DNA of 20,591 nt, taken from Actinomycetota bacterium. GTDB lineage: Bacteria; Cyanobacteriota; Vampirovibrionia; Obscuribacterales; Obscuribacteraceae. The stretch covers positions 1-20,591 of the forward strand of contig CAJCIF010000381.1 in the NCBI GenBank assembly GCA_903970355.1. The letters run 5' to 3'. The position numbers and the translations under genes are program-made. Positions 1 to 6,574 of the stretch are shown one piece after another (position 1 is the first letter of the stretch; each line of letters opens with the position of its first letter). Below the pieces are notes generated by a model, which saw nothing but the letters and a program-made list of their open reading frames with translations, searched no databases and was not told where the DNA came from.

Positions 1-669
1 GAGATTGCTATCCAGAACGCTGCCGATTACATCCGCCCCGGAATCAATTAAGCCTTTCACCGCCTCTGATTCGGTAGCTGGATCATTCCATGAGTTTGTC
101 CAAACCACCTTCACCTTGGCTTTCGGGTTTACCGATCTAGCACCGAGCGTAAAGGAATTGATGTTCTGCAAGAGAATAGGCACAGGATGAGCACAAACAA
201 ATCCGATGCTGTTTTTCTTGGTCATTTTCCCAGCGACAATTCCTACCGCATATAAAGGCTCAAATTGATAGGCCGCATAGCAACCTACATTTTTCAATTT
301 CGATGGCCGCCAGGTTTGCATGAATATCGTATCGGGATGATTTTTTGCAACTCGTTCTGCTGGTTCGAGGAATCCATAGGATGTGGAGAAGATCAAACGG
401 TTTCCCTGCGCGATCATTTTTTCCATTACCCTCCCAGCTTCAGCGCTTTCAGGGACGCTTTCCACAACGCTAGTTTCGACATTGGGCAAATGCGATTGGA
501 GATAAAGACGCCCCTGATTGTGCTCGTAGTTGTAGCCGGCATCGTTAACTGCACCGACAAGAACGAAACCTATTTTGAGAACTTTCTCTTGATCTGCCCA
601 GGAACTATCAGCAGATAGAAACAACATCGCAAGAAGTAATGGCAATACTCTGAAAGGTCTTGACCACAT
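1..669 (-). CDS. BMP family ABC transporter substrate-binding protein (partial, C-terminus beyond window)
   Basis: This is a periplasmic solute-binding protein of the basic membrane protein (BMP/Med/PnrA) family. Known members deliver nucleosides or related solutes to an ABC importer. Reading the minus strand from ATG 667-669 gives 223 codons with no stop, so the gene runs off the left edge; a full protein would be about 350 residues. Residues 1-25 look like a signal peptide (MWSRPFRVLPLLLAMLFLSA..., then SSWA). The mature part starts VLKIGFVLVGAVNDAGYNYEHNQGR, the usual family opening with the GYNY.HNQGR motif. Later segments, including YAVGIVAGKMTKK and WTNSWNDPATESEAVKGLI, also fit the family. 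No lipobox cysteine is visible, so it may be soluble rather than a lipoprotein. A GAGGA ribosome-binding site lies 7 nt upstream. The gene begins 17 nt after a broken TetR gene on the same strand, so they may once have been co-transcribed. The substrate cannot be told. Confidence 0.85.
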   Translation of the reverse strand, partial: MWSRPFRVLPLLLAMLFLSADSSWADQEKVLKIGFVLVGAVNDAGYNYEHNQGRLYLQSHLPNVETSVVESVPESAEAGRVMEKMIAQGNRLIFSTSYGFLEPAERVAKNHPDTIFMQTWRPSKLKNVGCYAAYQFEPLYAVGIVAGKMTKKNSIGFVCAHPVPILLQNINSFTLGARSVNPKAKVKVVWTNSWNDPATESEAVKGLIDSGADVIGSVLDSNL

Positions 670-686
670 CAATTGATCCTCAGCAA

Positions 687-975
687 TCAGCCCAATTCAC
701 TTTCGACATAATTGATGCATAGTATTTTAAGCGCACGCCTTAACTCGCGGATCATATTTGGTGTTGCCCCTTTTTCTAAGACAGCCTTGGCTGTTCCGGC
801 CATTGTGGAAAAAAGCACCAGGGTGATGAATGAAAGTTTCGGTCGTCAATTTTTTCAAACCTTCTTTCAGCAAAACCTGAATAGTTGCTTCGGAAATGGC
901 CCGAACCGTTTCGTTAGCACGGGCCTGAGTTGGCTGTTTGCGCGGCTTTAGAGTGGTCGATGAAGTTTTAGGCAT
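687..975 (-). pseudogene. TetR/AcrR family regulator, internally deleted and frameshifted remnant
   Basis: The ATG at 973-975 opens a protein whose first 46 or so residues look like a TetR-family N-terminus: a basic tail, then ANETVRAISEATIQVLLKEG, then LKKLTT. The frame then turns to unrelated sequence and stops at 727. In the next frame, downstream of about 836, a typical TetR C-terminal end can be read: FITLVLFSTMAGTAKAVLEK, then GATPNMIRELRRALKILC, ending ESELG and TGA at 687-689. The two ends total about 95 residues against the usual 190-210. The recognition helix and most of the ligand domain, roughly 100 codons, are therefore missing, and the junction (about 836-846) is also out of frame. 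The gene is divergent from the SDR at 1038, which it probably once controlled. It cannot make a working DNA-binding protein. The identification rests on motif recognition at both ends. Confidence 0.72.
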
Positions 976-1037
976 ATGCGAATTCCAAAACTGAATGATC
1001 CTTCATATAATCAATTGTAGTTCAAAAAGGAGTCGAT
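976..1037. promoter_or_regulatory. Divergent promoter region between the TetR remnant and the SDR gene
   Basis: Between the two divergent starts lies a TATAAT -10 hexamer (1006-1011) with a weak TTCCAA (983-988) 17 nt upstream, reading toward the SDR. A small inverted repeat, TGAA-N6-TTCA (992-1005), sits in the spacer and could be the old TetR operator. A good ribosome-binding site (AAAGGAG, 1026-1032) precedes the SDR start ATG at 1038. The promoter reading is plausible but the -35 match is poor. Confidence 0.35.
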
Positions 1038-1769
1038 ATGAAAGCGCAAGAAAAAATTGCATTAATTACCGGTGCTAATAAAGGAATTGGATTTTAAGTA
1101 GCTAAACAATTAACTAAAGCAGGTTGCACAGTCATTCTCACTTCAAGAAACAAAGAGTTGGGGCTGGCGGCTTGCGATAAATTGAAAACTAATGGCGCCA
1201 AGATCCAGTTTATTGAACTAGATTTGTTGAAGCCGGAAACTATCGAAAAGGCAGCAGCAACAGTGGAACAAGAATACGGAAGACTTGATATTCTCATCAA
1301 CAACGCTGGCATCATCGATAGCGAAGACGGCCTTCCCTCCAAAACCGCAATAAATGCTGTCGAAAAAGCAATGGCGACAAATTTCGTAGGACAACTACGC
1401 GTAACACAAGCTATGTTGCCACTTTTGAAACAATCAAAAGAAGCTTCGGTTGTAAATGTTTCAAGTGGACTTGGTTCACTGAAATTGAATGGAGAAGAAA
1501 ATACACCTTATTCGGAAGTGAAATTCTTAGGTTATAGCGCCTCGAAAGCGGCACTGAATATTATGACGGTGCACTTTGCATACGAGCTGAGAAATACTCC
1601 AATAAAAGTGAACTCTGTATGTCCCGGTTATACAGCCACAGATCTAAATAACAATCAGGGAACCCAAACCATAGAAGAAGGTGCTATTGAAACCGTCCGG
1701 CTTGCACTAATAGGGTCTGATGGTCCTAATGGAAAATACTCCGATAGACACGGCAGTATGCCTTGGTAG
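1038..1769 (+). pseudogene. Short-chain dehydrogenase/reductase interrupted by an in-frame TAA
   Basis: From ATG 1038 the frame reads MKAQEKIALITGANKGIGF, the NAD(P)-binding TGxxxGIG motif of classical SDRs. It then meets TAA at 1095-1097 and continues in the same frame with VAKQLTKAGCTVILTSR and the rest of the protein to TAG at 1767-1769. The TAA sits where relatives usually carry Glu (GIGFEVAKQL), so a GAA-to-TAA change is the simplest explanation. Downstream the family marks are intact: ILINNAG, catalytic Ser in VVNVSSGLGSL, the YSASK Tyr/Lys pair, and the VCPG turn. Without the stop the protein would be 243 residues, a normal SDR length. A restart at ATG 1158 would give 203 residues lacking the first Rossmann strand and the cofactor loop, probably inactive. 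Relatives are carbonyl reductase-like oxidoreductases; the substrate is unknown. The ribosome-binding site before ATG 1038 is strong, which supports this as the original start. Confidence 0.8.
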
Positions 1770-1777
1770 CTCCAAGG
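1761..1777. other. Small inverted repeat at the SDR/LRR convergent junction
   Basis: CCTTGG-TAGCT-CCAAGG is a perfect 6-bp stem with a 5-nt loop. It overlaps the SDR stop codon and ends just before the LRR stop on the other strand. It could act as a modest two-way RNA hairpin between convergent genes. There is no T-run on either side, so it is not a classic terminator. Confidence 0.3.
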
Positions 1778-2749
1778 TCAATGCTGCATCGGCGCAAATA
1801 GATGTCTGTCATCGGTAGATATTGTCGGAGCTGAACTTGACAGAAAACGACACTTTGGAAAAAGTGTCTTGAGAGTTGCAAGTTCACCTTGATCATTTTT
1901 GATCGACGAATTTATCCCTAAATGTTCGAGCTTCAATCCTTTCAATTTCCTGAATCCGCTCACTGTTACTGAAGTATCAGTAAGTCCTAAACGTTTTAAT
2001 TGCGACAAGCATGAAAGACAACCGACTGATGCATCGTCAACTCTTTTGTCTCCGGTTAGATACAGATATATGAGGTGTTGGCATTTGGCAATTTCCTGAA
2101 GCCCTTGTGCATCAATACTTGGATTCATCGCCGCAATATTCAAATACTTCAACTTCTTTAACTTGGACAAACCTTTAAGCTCTTGAGCAGAGACAATGTT
2201 GGAAGAAATATCTAAATTTTCGAGTGGCACTGATTCGAAAGCAGCCAAACATTGACCGCGCAGTGCACATTGGAAAGCATCAATTTGCGTCAGCTTGGAA
2301 AGCCCTTTTACATTGGAAAGTCCAGCATCCGTTGCATCTGAGTGTCTAACGTTTAGCACCTGAATATCTTCGAAACTTTTCAGATGTCTTAGTACAGGGT
2401 CAGTCAGACTCTTCCCATCATCTTCGAAGGAGTGATAGTTTAGTTTCAAATAGTCTATACCTTTGAAGTTCCTGCCCTCAAGTAAGTTCGGCTTTCTGCA
2501 AAGGATCGGACCACCAACAAACGCTAGCCAGTGCCGAGGTGGAACTACCAGTGTGACCTGTCCTTTGGCAGACGTTGCTTGAAGTTTCGCGTCCCGATCA
2601 TTCAAGGGAATGAGATAAACCGCGCCGATCGAAACATCTTCCGGAAACTGGAATGTTCGTTTATCTGTACTAGCAGTATCTGCAAAACCAATTTGGGCAA
2701 ACAAAATTGCAAACAAGAAGACCACTAAACATGTGATTCTAATTCGCAA
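1778..2749 (-). CDS. Secreted leucine-rich-repeat protein of unknown function
   Basis: The frame contains an N-terminal hydrophobic stretch (RIRITCLVVFLFAILFAQIG, ending FAD) that looks like a signal peptide. It is followed by a roughly 90-residue leader domain and then about six leucine-rich repeats of 22-26 residues. Examples are FEDIQVLNVRHSDATDAGL, LKKLKYLNIAAMNPSIDAQG, LIYLYLTGDKRVDDASVG and LKRLGLTDTSVTVSGFRKLK. The pattern LxxLxLxxTxVxxxGLxxL is the bacterial 'DAGL' type. I chose TTG 2747-2749 as start because the signal peptide begins there and GAGG lies 5 nt upstream. The frame is open further, to a TTG at 2810-2812 (344 aa), but that start has no ribosome-binding site. The product should be exported and probably serves binding rather than catalysis; its partner is unknown. 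It converges on the SDR with 8 nt between stop codons. Confidence 0.7.
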   Translation of the reverse strand: MRIRITCLVVFLFAILFAQIGFADTASTDKRTFQFPEDVSIGAVYLIPLNDRDAKLQATSAKGQVTLVVPPRHWLAFVGGPILCRKPNLLEGRNFKGIDYLKLNYHSFEDDGKSLTDPVLRHLKSFEDIQVLNVRHSDATDAGLSNVKGLSKLTQIDAFQCALRGQCLAAFESVPLENLDISSNIVSAQELKGLSKLKKLKYLNIAAMNPSIDAQGLQEIAKCQHLIYLYLTGDKRVDDASVGCLSCLSQLKRLGLTDTSVTVSGFRKLKGLKLEHLGINSSIKNDQGELATLKTLFPKCRFLSSSAPTISTDDRHLFAPMQH

Positions 2750-2821
2750 AAGCGCCTCGAAATTTGCGGCCTCAGCAATTATATCAAGCAGAATTAGGCA
2801 AAGATCGAACAAGATTAGACA

Positions 2822-2850
2822 TTGAGAGAATGGATGTGACTTAGTAAAGT
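2822..2850 (+). promoter_or_regulatory. Candidate sigma70-type promoter for the aldo/keto reductase
   Basis: TTGAGA (2822-2827) and TAAAGT (2845-2850) are 17 nt apart on the plus strand. Transcription would start around 2857, with translation beginning at 2863 or, more likely, 2881. The match is moderate and based on sequence alone. Confidence 0.35.
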
Positions 2851-2880
2851 GAGTTCATATCAATGGGAGAACTATCGGCG

Positions 2881-3849
2881 ATGGAAAAACGACGACTTGG
2901 TAAAAGCGAATTACATGTTTCTGAAATTGGACTTGGATGCATGGGAATGAGCGAGTTTTATTCGCCATCAGAGATGAATGAAGAAGAATCATTTCGCGTC
3001 ATACATCACTTCCTTGATGCTGGTGGTAACTTCCTCGATACAGCCGATATGTACGGCACCGGCCGCAATGAAGAACTAGTTGGAAAAGCAATAGCAGACC
3101 ACCGAGATTCCGTTGTACTTGCTACGAAGTTTGGAAATCAACGCGGACCCAATGGTGAATTCCTTGGTGTACGCGGTGACAGCCAATATGTAAAAGATTG
3201 CTGTGAAGCCAGCTTGAAGAGATTGAAAGTCGAGCACATCGATCTCTACTATCAACATCGCGTCGATCCAAATATTCCAATCGAAGAAACGGTTGGTGCA
3301 ATGAAGGAACTTGTAAAAGAAGGGAAGGTTCGTTTTCTCGGTTTGTCCGAAGCCGGTCCTGCCACCATCCGTAAAGCCAATAAGGTTCATTCGATAGCCG
3401 CCCTGCAAAGCGAATATTCTCTCTGGACAAGAGACATCGAAAACGAAATCTTGCCAACAATTAGAGAACTTGGAATTTCTCTGGTTGCTTACAGCCCGCT
3501 TGGACGTGGCTTTCTCACCGGTCAATTCAAGAAATTCGAAGATTTACCGGCAGACGATTTTCGTCGCTTCTCACCGCGATTCCAGGGCGAAAACTTTGAA
3601 AAGAATTTGGAACTAGTGACTAAGATTGAAGAGTTGGCCGCCAAAAAGGGTTGTACACCAAGTCAATTAGCGCTTGCCTGGGTGCTAGGTCAAGGTCAGG
3701 ATGTTGTACCGATTCCCGGTACAAAGCGAATGAAATATTTGCAGGACAATCTCGGTGCGGCACGCATCAAACTTTCCGACAAGATCAAAAAGAAATCGCC
3801 AGTGCCATTCCCTCAGCTTCAGGGGAACGATATGCAGCTCAGCATATGA
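2881..3849 (+). CDS. Aldo/keto reductase with frameshifted C-terminus
   Basis: An NADPH-dependent aldo/keto reductase (TIM barrel), nearest in look to the AKR13/YhdN-type group. It opens [20 protein letters not shown], which fixes ATG 2881 as the likely start (GGGAG lies upstream at 2865-2869); an in-frame ATG at 2863 would add MGELSA. The catalytic tetrad is visible: Asp and Tyr in FLDTADMYG, Lys in VLATKFG, His in YYQHRVD. The C-terminal cofactor segment [19 protein letters not shown] is present. After KLSD (about 3780) the frame reads [20 protein letters not shown] and stops at 3849. The next frame carries the expected ending, [20 protein letters not shown] and HMKALNL, with TAA at 3864-3866. 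Restoring one G between GAC and AAGATC rejoins the two as [12 protein letters not shown]. So a single-base loss replaced about 27 C-terminal residues. The barrel is complete, but the tail that closes over the cofactor is altered, so activity is uncertain. Confidence 0.85.
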   Translation: MEKRRLGKSELHVSEIGLGCMGMSEFYSPSEMNEEESFRVIHHFLDAGGNFLDTADMYGTGRNEELVGKAIADHRDSVVLATKFGNQRGPNGEFLGVRGDSQYVKDCCEASLKRLKVEHIDLYYQHRVDPNIPIEETVGAMKELVKEGKVRFLGLSEAGPATIRKANKVHSIAALQSEYSLWTRDIENEILPTIRELGISLVAYSPLGRGFLTGQFKKFEDLPADDFRRFSPRFQGENFEKNLELVTKIEELAAKKGCTPSQLALAWVLGQGQDVVPIPGTKRMKYLQDNLGAARIKLSDKIKKKSPVPFPQLQGNDMQLSI

Positions 3850-3870
3850 AAGCTCTAAATCTCTAAAAAT

Positions 3871-3894
3871 GTAGGGGCGGCTTTAGCCGCCCGC
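3871..3894. repeat. Interspersed palindromic repeat, GTAGGGGC type (copy 1)
   Basis: GTAGGGGCGGCTTTAGCCGC followed by CC contains the perfect 8-bp stem GGGCGGCT/AGCCGCCC (3875-3882 with 3885-3892). It starts 4 nt after the ancestral stop of the aldo/keto reductase. A related element with the same GTAGGGGC opening but a different stem lies at 10634-10658. Such GTAGGGGC...GCCC elements are, from general knowledge, scattered in many cyanobacterial genomes. It may help end transcription of the reductase, though no T-run follows. Confidence 0.6.
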
Positions 3895-3969
3895 TGAAGC
3901 AACATCAATTCGAATCAATCCAGATATAACCCATAGGTTACCGATCTCCGGCAATTTCCTATAGACCCA

Positions 3970-4002
3970 TTGACAGACCATACGTACGTATGCGTTAATA
4001 GT
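3970..4002 (+). promoter_or_regulatory. imuA promoter with CATAC-N4-GTATG operator (candidate SOS box)
   Basis: TTGACA (3970-3975) is followed by the perfect 14-bp palindrome CATACGTACGTATG (3979-3992) and then GTTAAT (3995-4000) at an 18-nt spacing. Almost the same string occurs at 10570-10602 upstream of imuB-dnaE2, the only other place in the window. An inverted repeat lying between -35 and -10 is the expected place for a repressor, and LexA controls imu genes in well-studied bacteria. The box differs from the E. coli, Bacillus and alphaproteobacterial LexA boxes, so the LexA assignment is inference. The leader to imuA would be about 180 nt. Confidence 0.65.
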
Positions 4003-4013
4003 TGATACACCAC

Positions 4014-4172
4014 ATGGGCCATTTATCCAGACAACCTGCTTGCAGGCTGAACTCTGTTCGGCTTTGCCAGCGGGCTGTTTGGATCCCAATTGCCTGTGGC
4101 TTTTTTGCGGCGAAAATGCGGAACGGAAGCAAAAACCAGGCACGAACTAGGCACATAGAACCAGGCACATAG
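4014..4172 (+). CDS. Candidate 52-residue ORF in the imuA leader (weak)
   Basis: An ATG at 4014, just after the imuA promoter, opens 52 codons ending in TAG at 4170-4172, 13 nt before the imuA start. The peptide begins MGHLSRQPACRLNSVRLCQR and has a hydrophobic middle (AVWIPIACGFFAAKMRNG). Its tail is encoded by the CCAGGCAC tandem repeats (QARTRHIEPGT). No ribosome-binding site is visible and I do not recognise the peptide. It could be a translated leader, a small basic protein, or chance reading through a repeat. The rest of the 319-bp gap (3867-4185) holds only the palindrome, the promoter and the tandem repeats. Confidence 0.2.
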   Translation: MGHLSRQPACRLNSVRLCQRAVWIPIACGFFAAKMRNGSKNQARTRHIEPGT

Positions 4173-4174
4173 AA
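4134..4174 (+). repeat. Short degenerate tandem repeat, C(C/T)AGGCAC units
   Basis: Three copies of an 8-bp core occur at 4136-4143 (CCAGGCAC), 4147-4154 (CTAGGCAC) and 4161-4168 (CCAGGCAC). The last two are each followed by ATAGAA. The array ends 11 nt before the imuA start codon and so lies in its leader RNA. Its role is unknown. Confidence 0.6.
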
Positions 4175-4185
4175 AGAGATCGTAA

Positions 4186-5010
4186 ATGAAAAGCTCTGTT
4201 GCTGCCCTCAAACAACACTTCGAGAATTTATTTCCAGGTAAGTGGGTTGATGCTGATGCACGTCAGAACACTCTTCTGACCGGCTTAAATCAAATCGATC
4301 ATAGTTTAACGAAGGGCATAGCTCGCCAGCGTATTACAGAGTGGACAGGTTCTTCTTCTTCCGGAAAATCAACGATATTGCGAGCAGTCATCAAGCAATG
4401 GTGCCTGGCCGGATTCGATGTTGCATTCATTGATGCTGAAAATAAACTTGTAGCTGCAGATTGGACTTCCATCAATCAAGATAATAGTGCTGCATCAACA
4501 CCCAACATGGGCAAGTTCTGGGTAATCCGTAACTTAGAGTCGAATGTCACTCATAGTAAAAATTATCTCTGGGCAGCAGATGAACTGATTCGTGCTAATG
4601 CTTTTGATGTTGTCGTTTTAGATGTCGGCACAAGATCGCACCGGTCATCTATTAACAGCAGAGTCTATGCTCGCTTGCAAAATTCATTGGGAAAATCCAA
4701 ATCTGCTTTGGTAATTTTGCAAGATATCGAAAACCATTCAGTATCAGAAGAACGCACTCCTTCCGGTTGGGGTTCATATGCCCAGCTCAATTTTCATTGG
4801 GGATCTGAAATCAATCGCGTCAGTGGCCTGCACGGAACCATAACCATCGCACCATCAATTAATTGCGAAGTCATAAAAGATGGCATTACTCGCGATGCAG
4901 ATGTATCTGTTGTTTCACATGTCGTCAATCGATTGTTCACGCATGCTCCGGTTCCAGATCGTCGAATACCAAAGGCACGACAATCAGCCGTTAGTGTTGT
5001 AAATCGCTAA
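4186..5010 (+). CDS. imuA: ImuA-like RecA-fold protein of the translesion mutasome
   Basis: A 274-residue RecA-like ATPase-fold protein of the ImuA (SulA-like) family. ImuA works with ImuB and DnaE2 in SOS-induced, error-prone bypass of DNA lesions. The start is fixed by a TAA codon directly upstream in frame; AAAGAGA precedes it as a weak ribosome-binding site. Visible features are an N-terminal helical part ending LTGLNQIDHSLTKGIARQRI, a Walker A loop GSSSSGKST (55-63), the strand VAFIDAENKL, and a Walker B-like VVVLDVG (Asp146). A RecA-type segment, GWGSYAQLNFHW, follows, and the C-terminal tail is basic. The length fits the family. The usual partner genes are not adjacent: a kinase operon and a DUF4239 gene separate it from imuB-dnaE2. 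Both units share a matching promoter/operator, which supports the assignment. A generic RecA-like protein is the alternative. Confidence 0.8.
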   Translation: MKSSVAALKQHFENLFPGKWVDADARQNTLLTGLNQIDHSLTKGIARQRITEWTGSSSSGKSTILRAVIKQWCLAGFDVAFIDAENKLVAADWTSINQDNSAASTPNMGKFWVIRNLESNVTHSKNYLWAADELIRANAFDVVVLDVGTRSHRSSINSRVYARLQNSLGKSKSALVILQDIENHSVSEERTPSGWGSYAQLNFHWGSEINRVSGLHGTITIAPSINCEVIKDGITRDADVSVVSHVVNRLFTHAPVPDRRIPKARQSAVSVVNR

Positions 5011-5149
5011 AATGATCGGAATTAACCAAGCGCAAGATAATCTTAAGATTGCAATCCTGTGAGCGGTTGCATTAACGAAGCCTTATGTTGAGCCCAGTTC
5101 AAACCAATAACAAAGGGTATAAAAGAGCTATTGATTATGGCGTAAATCA

Positions 5150-6568
5150 ATGGCAGAACTACAACTCTCCATCAAGCACTCTCCAATTCAGCAGCGCATT
5201 TCCTTCTGGTCTATGTGCGCGCTTGCACCTGTATGGTCGCTCGTAGCGCCTCTTGCTCTTGGCGCTATTATCGCGCTTGCACTTTCCAGCGCTACGGCTG
5301 CCAGTTCCATATATTGTCCAATGCTGATTTTGTTTCTGCTCGGTGTAATGGTGAGCGGAATAGTCGGCACTGCGCTCTCCGAAGATGACACTATTTACGC
5401 AACAAAATCCGGAATCGCCTTTCCAATACTTCTTCTATTCCAAACACGCTTCCATAGAAATAAAGAATGGAACGATCTGATTGCTGCAGATGTAATCGAA
5501 GGAGACAACAAGCAAACACTTGAGCTTGCCTTTAGAGACGATAGCCGAGTTTCTCTTCAACGTCACGACATGAAAAATGCCGAGCTGGAGCAGTTGTTGT
5601 TGGCAATTGAATTATGGGGAACGAACTGTCAGCGCTCTCCCAATCTGATCGATTTTCAAAGAAGTTTGCAAACAGCGGCTCTCAACGAAAGCATCGGCTA
5701 TACCCGAATATGGGAAGAGGAACTAGGCAGACGATTTTCAACCACTGCCTTCATGCCTCTTGAACCTGGTCAAGAACTTCGGAATGGCAGACTAAAAGTA
5801 GTTAGGCAACTAGCTTTCGGTGGACTTTCTGCGATCTATCTTGTTGAAACAGACGGATCAGAATTGGCTGTTCTCAAAGAAGCTGTGGTGCCAAGTGCAG
5901 TGGACGAAGAAACGATGAAGGCTGCAACTGCAAGATTGGAACGAGAGTTCAAAACACTCACTTCGCTGAAACATCAGAATATAACTGCAGTACGTGATTA
6001 CTTTGTAGAAAACAATCGCAATTATTTGATGCTCAACTATGTCAATGGCCAAGATCTTCGACAACTCGTTAAACAACACGGTCCACGATCAGAAAATGAA
6101 GTCCGCGAATGGGGCATAACACTTGCTTCCGTGCTCACCTATCTCCATAATCACGAGCCACCCATTTTGCATAGAGATTTCACGCCTGATAATGTAGTAC
6201 TCCAAAATGATGGTCAGTTGGTTGTTATCGATTTTGGTGCAGCTAACGAATTCATCGGACAGGCTACCGGAACTTTAATAGGTAAGCAAGCTTACATTGC
6301 ACCAGAACAACTGAGAGGTAAGGCGCAACCATCAAGTGACATTTATGCACTTGGTGCCTCACTTTTCTTCCTTCTCACCGGACGTGATCCTAAACCACTA
6401 GCCGTAGCACATCCAAAATCTGTCATTCCTGAAATCTCAACGGAGTTTGATGATCTCATTGCTACTTGCACAGCATTCGAACCAAACATGAGATTTTCTT
6501 CTGCGGATGAAGTGCTTGCCGCTCTCAACGCGCTGCCGGTAAATACAACACCAGAACCAGTTAGCTGA
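5150..6568 (+). CDS. Membrane-anchored Ser/Thr protein kinase (first of a tandem pair)
   Basis: A 472-residue Hanks-type kinase with two N-terminal membrane helices (about 21-46 and 56-76). A small juxtamembrane domain (about 80-158) follows, then a full kinase domain (about 208-460). Kinase marks: Gly-rich loop LAFGGLSAIY, ATP-binding Lys243 in AVLKEA, helix-C Glu near 266, catalytic loop LHRDFTPDNVVL (Asp343, Asn348), metal-binding DFG (361-363), and IAPEQL. The catalytic loop has Thr where HRDLKPxN kinases have Lys. All other core residues are present, so it should be active. No PASTA or other extracellular sensor domain is seen. It heads an operon: the next kinase starts 6 nt after its stop. 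The 139-bp gap before it holds a weak TATAAA-like box (5119-5124) and the 12-bp palindrome AATCTTAAGATT (5039-5050), but no clear promoter. Substrate and signal are unknown. Confidence 0.88.
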   Translation: MAELQLSIKHSPIQQRISFWSMCALAPVWSLVAPLALGAIIALALSSATAASSIYCPMLILFLLGVMVSGIVGTALSEDDTIYATKSGIAFPILLLFQTRFHRNKEWNDLIAADVIEGDNKQTLELAFRDDSRVSLQRHDMKNAELEQLLLAIELWGTNCQRSPNLIDFQRSLQTAALNESIGYTRIWEEELGRRFSTTAFMPLEPGQELRNGRLKVVRQLAFGGLSAIYLVETDGSELAVLKEAVVPSAVDEETMKAATARLEREFKTLTSLKHQNITAVRDYFVENNRNYLMLNYVNGQDLRQLVKQHGPRSENEVREWGITLASVLTYLHNHEPPILHRDFTPDNVVLQNDGQLVVIDFGAANEFIGQATGTLIGKQAYIAPEQLRGKAQPSSDIYALGASLFFLLTGRDPKPLAVAHPKSVIPEISTEFDDLIATCTAFEPNMRFSSADEVLAALNALPVNTTPEPVS

Positions 6569-6574
6569 TACCAA

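Noticed and set aside
2531..2728. Plus-strand ORFs inside the LRR gene
   Set aside because: They are shadows of the LRR frame, which has a signal peptide and clear repeats.
3883..4143. Minus-strand ORFs of 86 and 62 residues in the gap before imuA
   Set aside because: They run antisense through the imuA promoter, have no ribosome-binding sites and show no recognisable motif.
5039..5050. Palindrome AATCTTAAGATT after imuA as a terminator
   Set aside because: The stem is only 6 bp of mostly A-T pairs with no loop and no T-run, so it is unlikely to end transcription.
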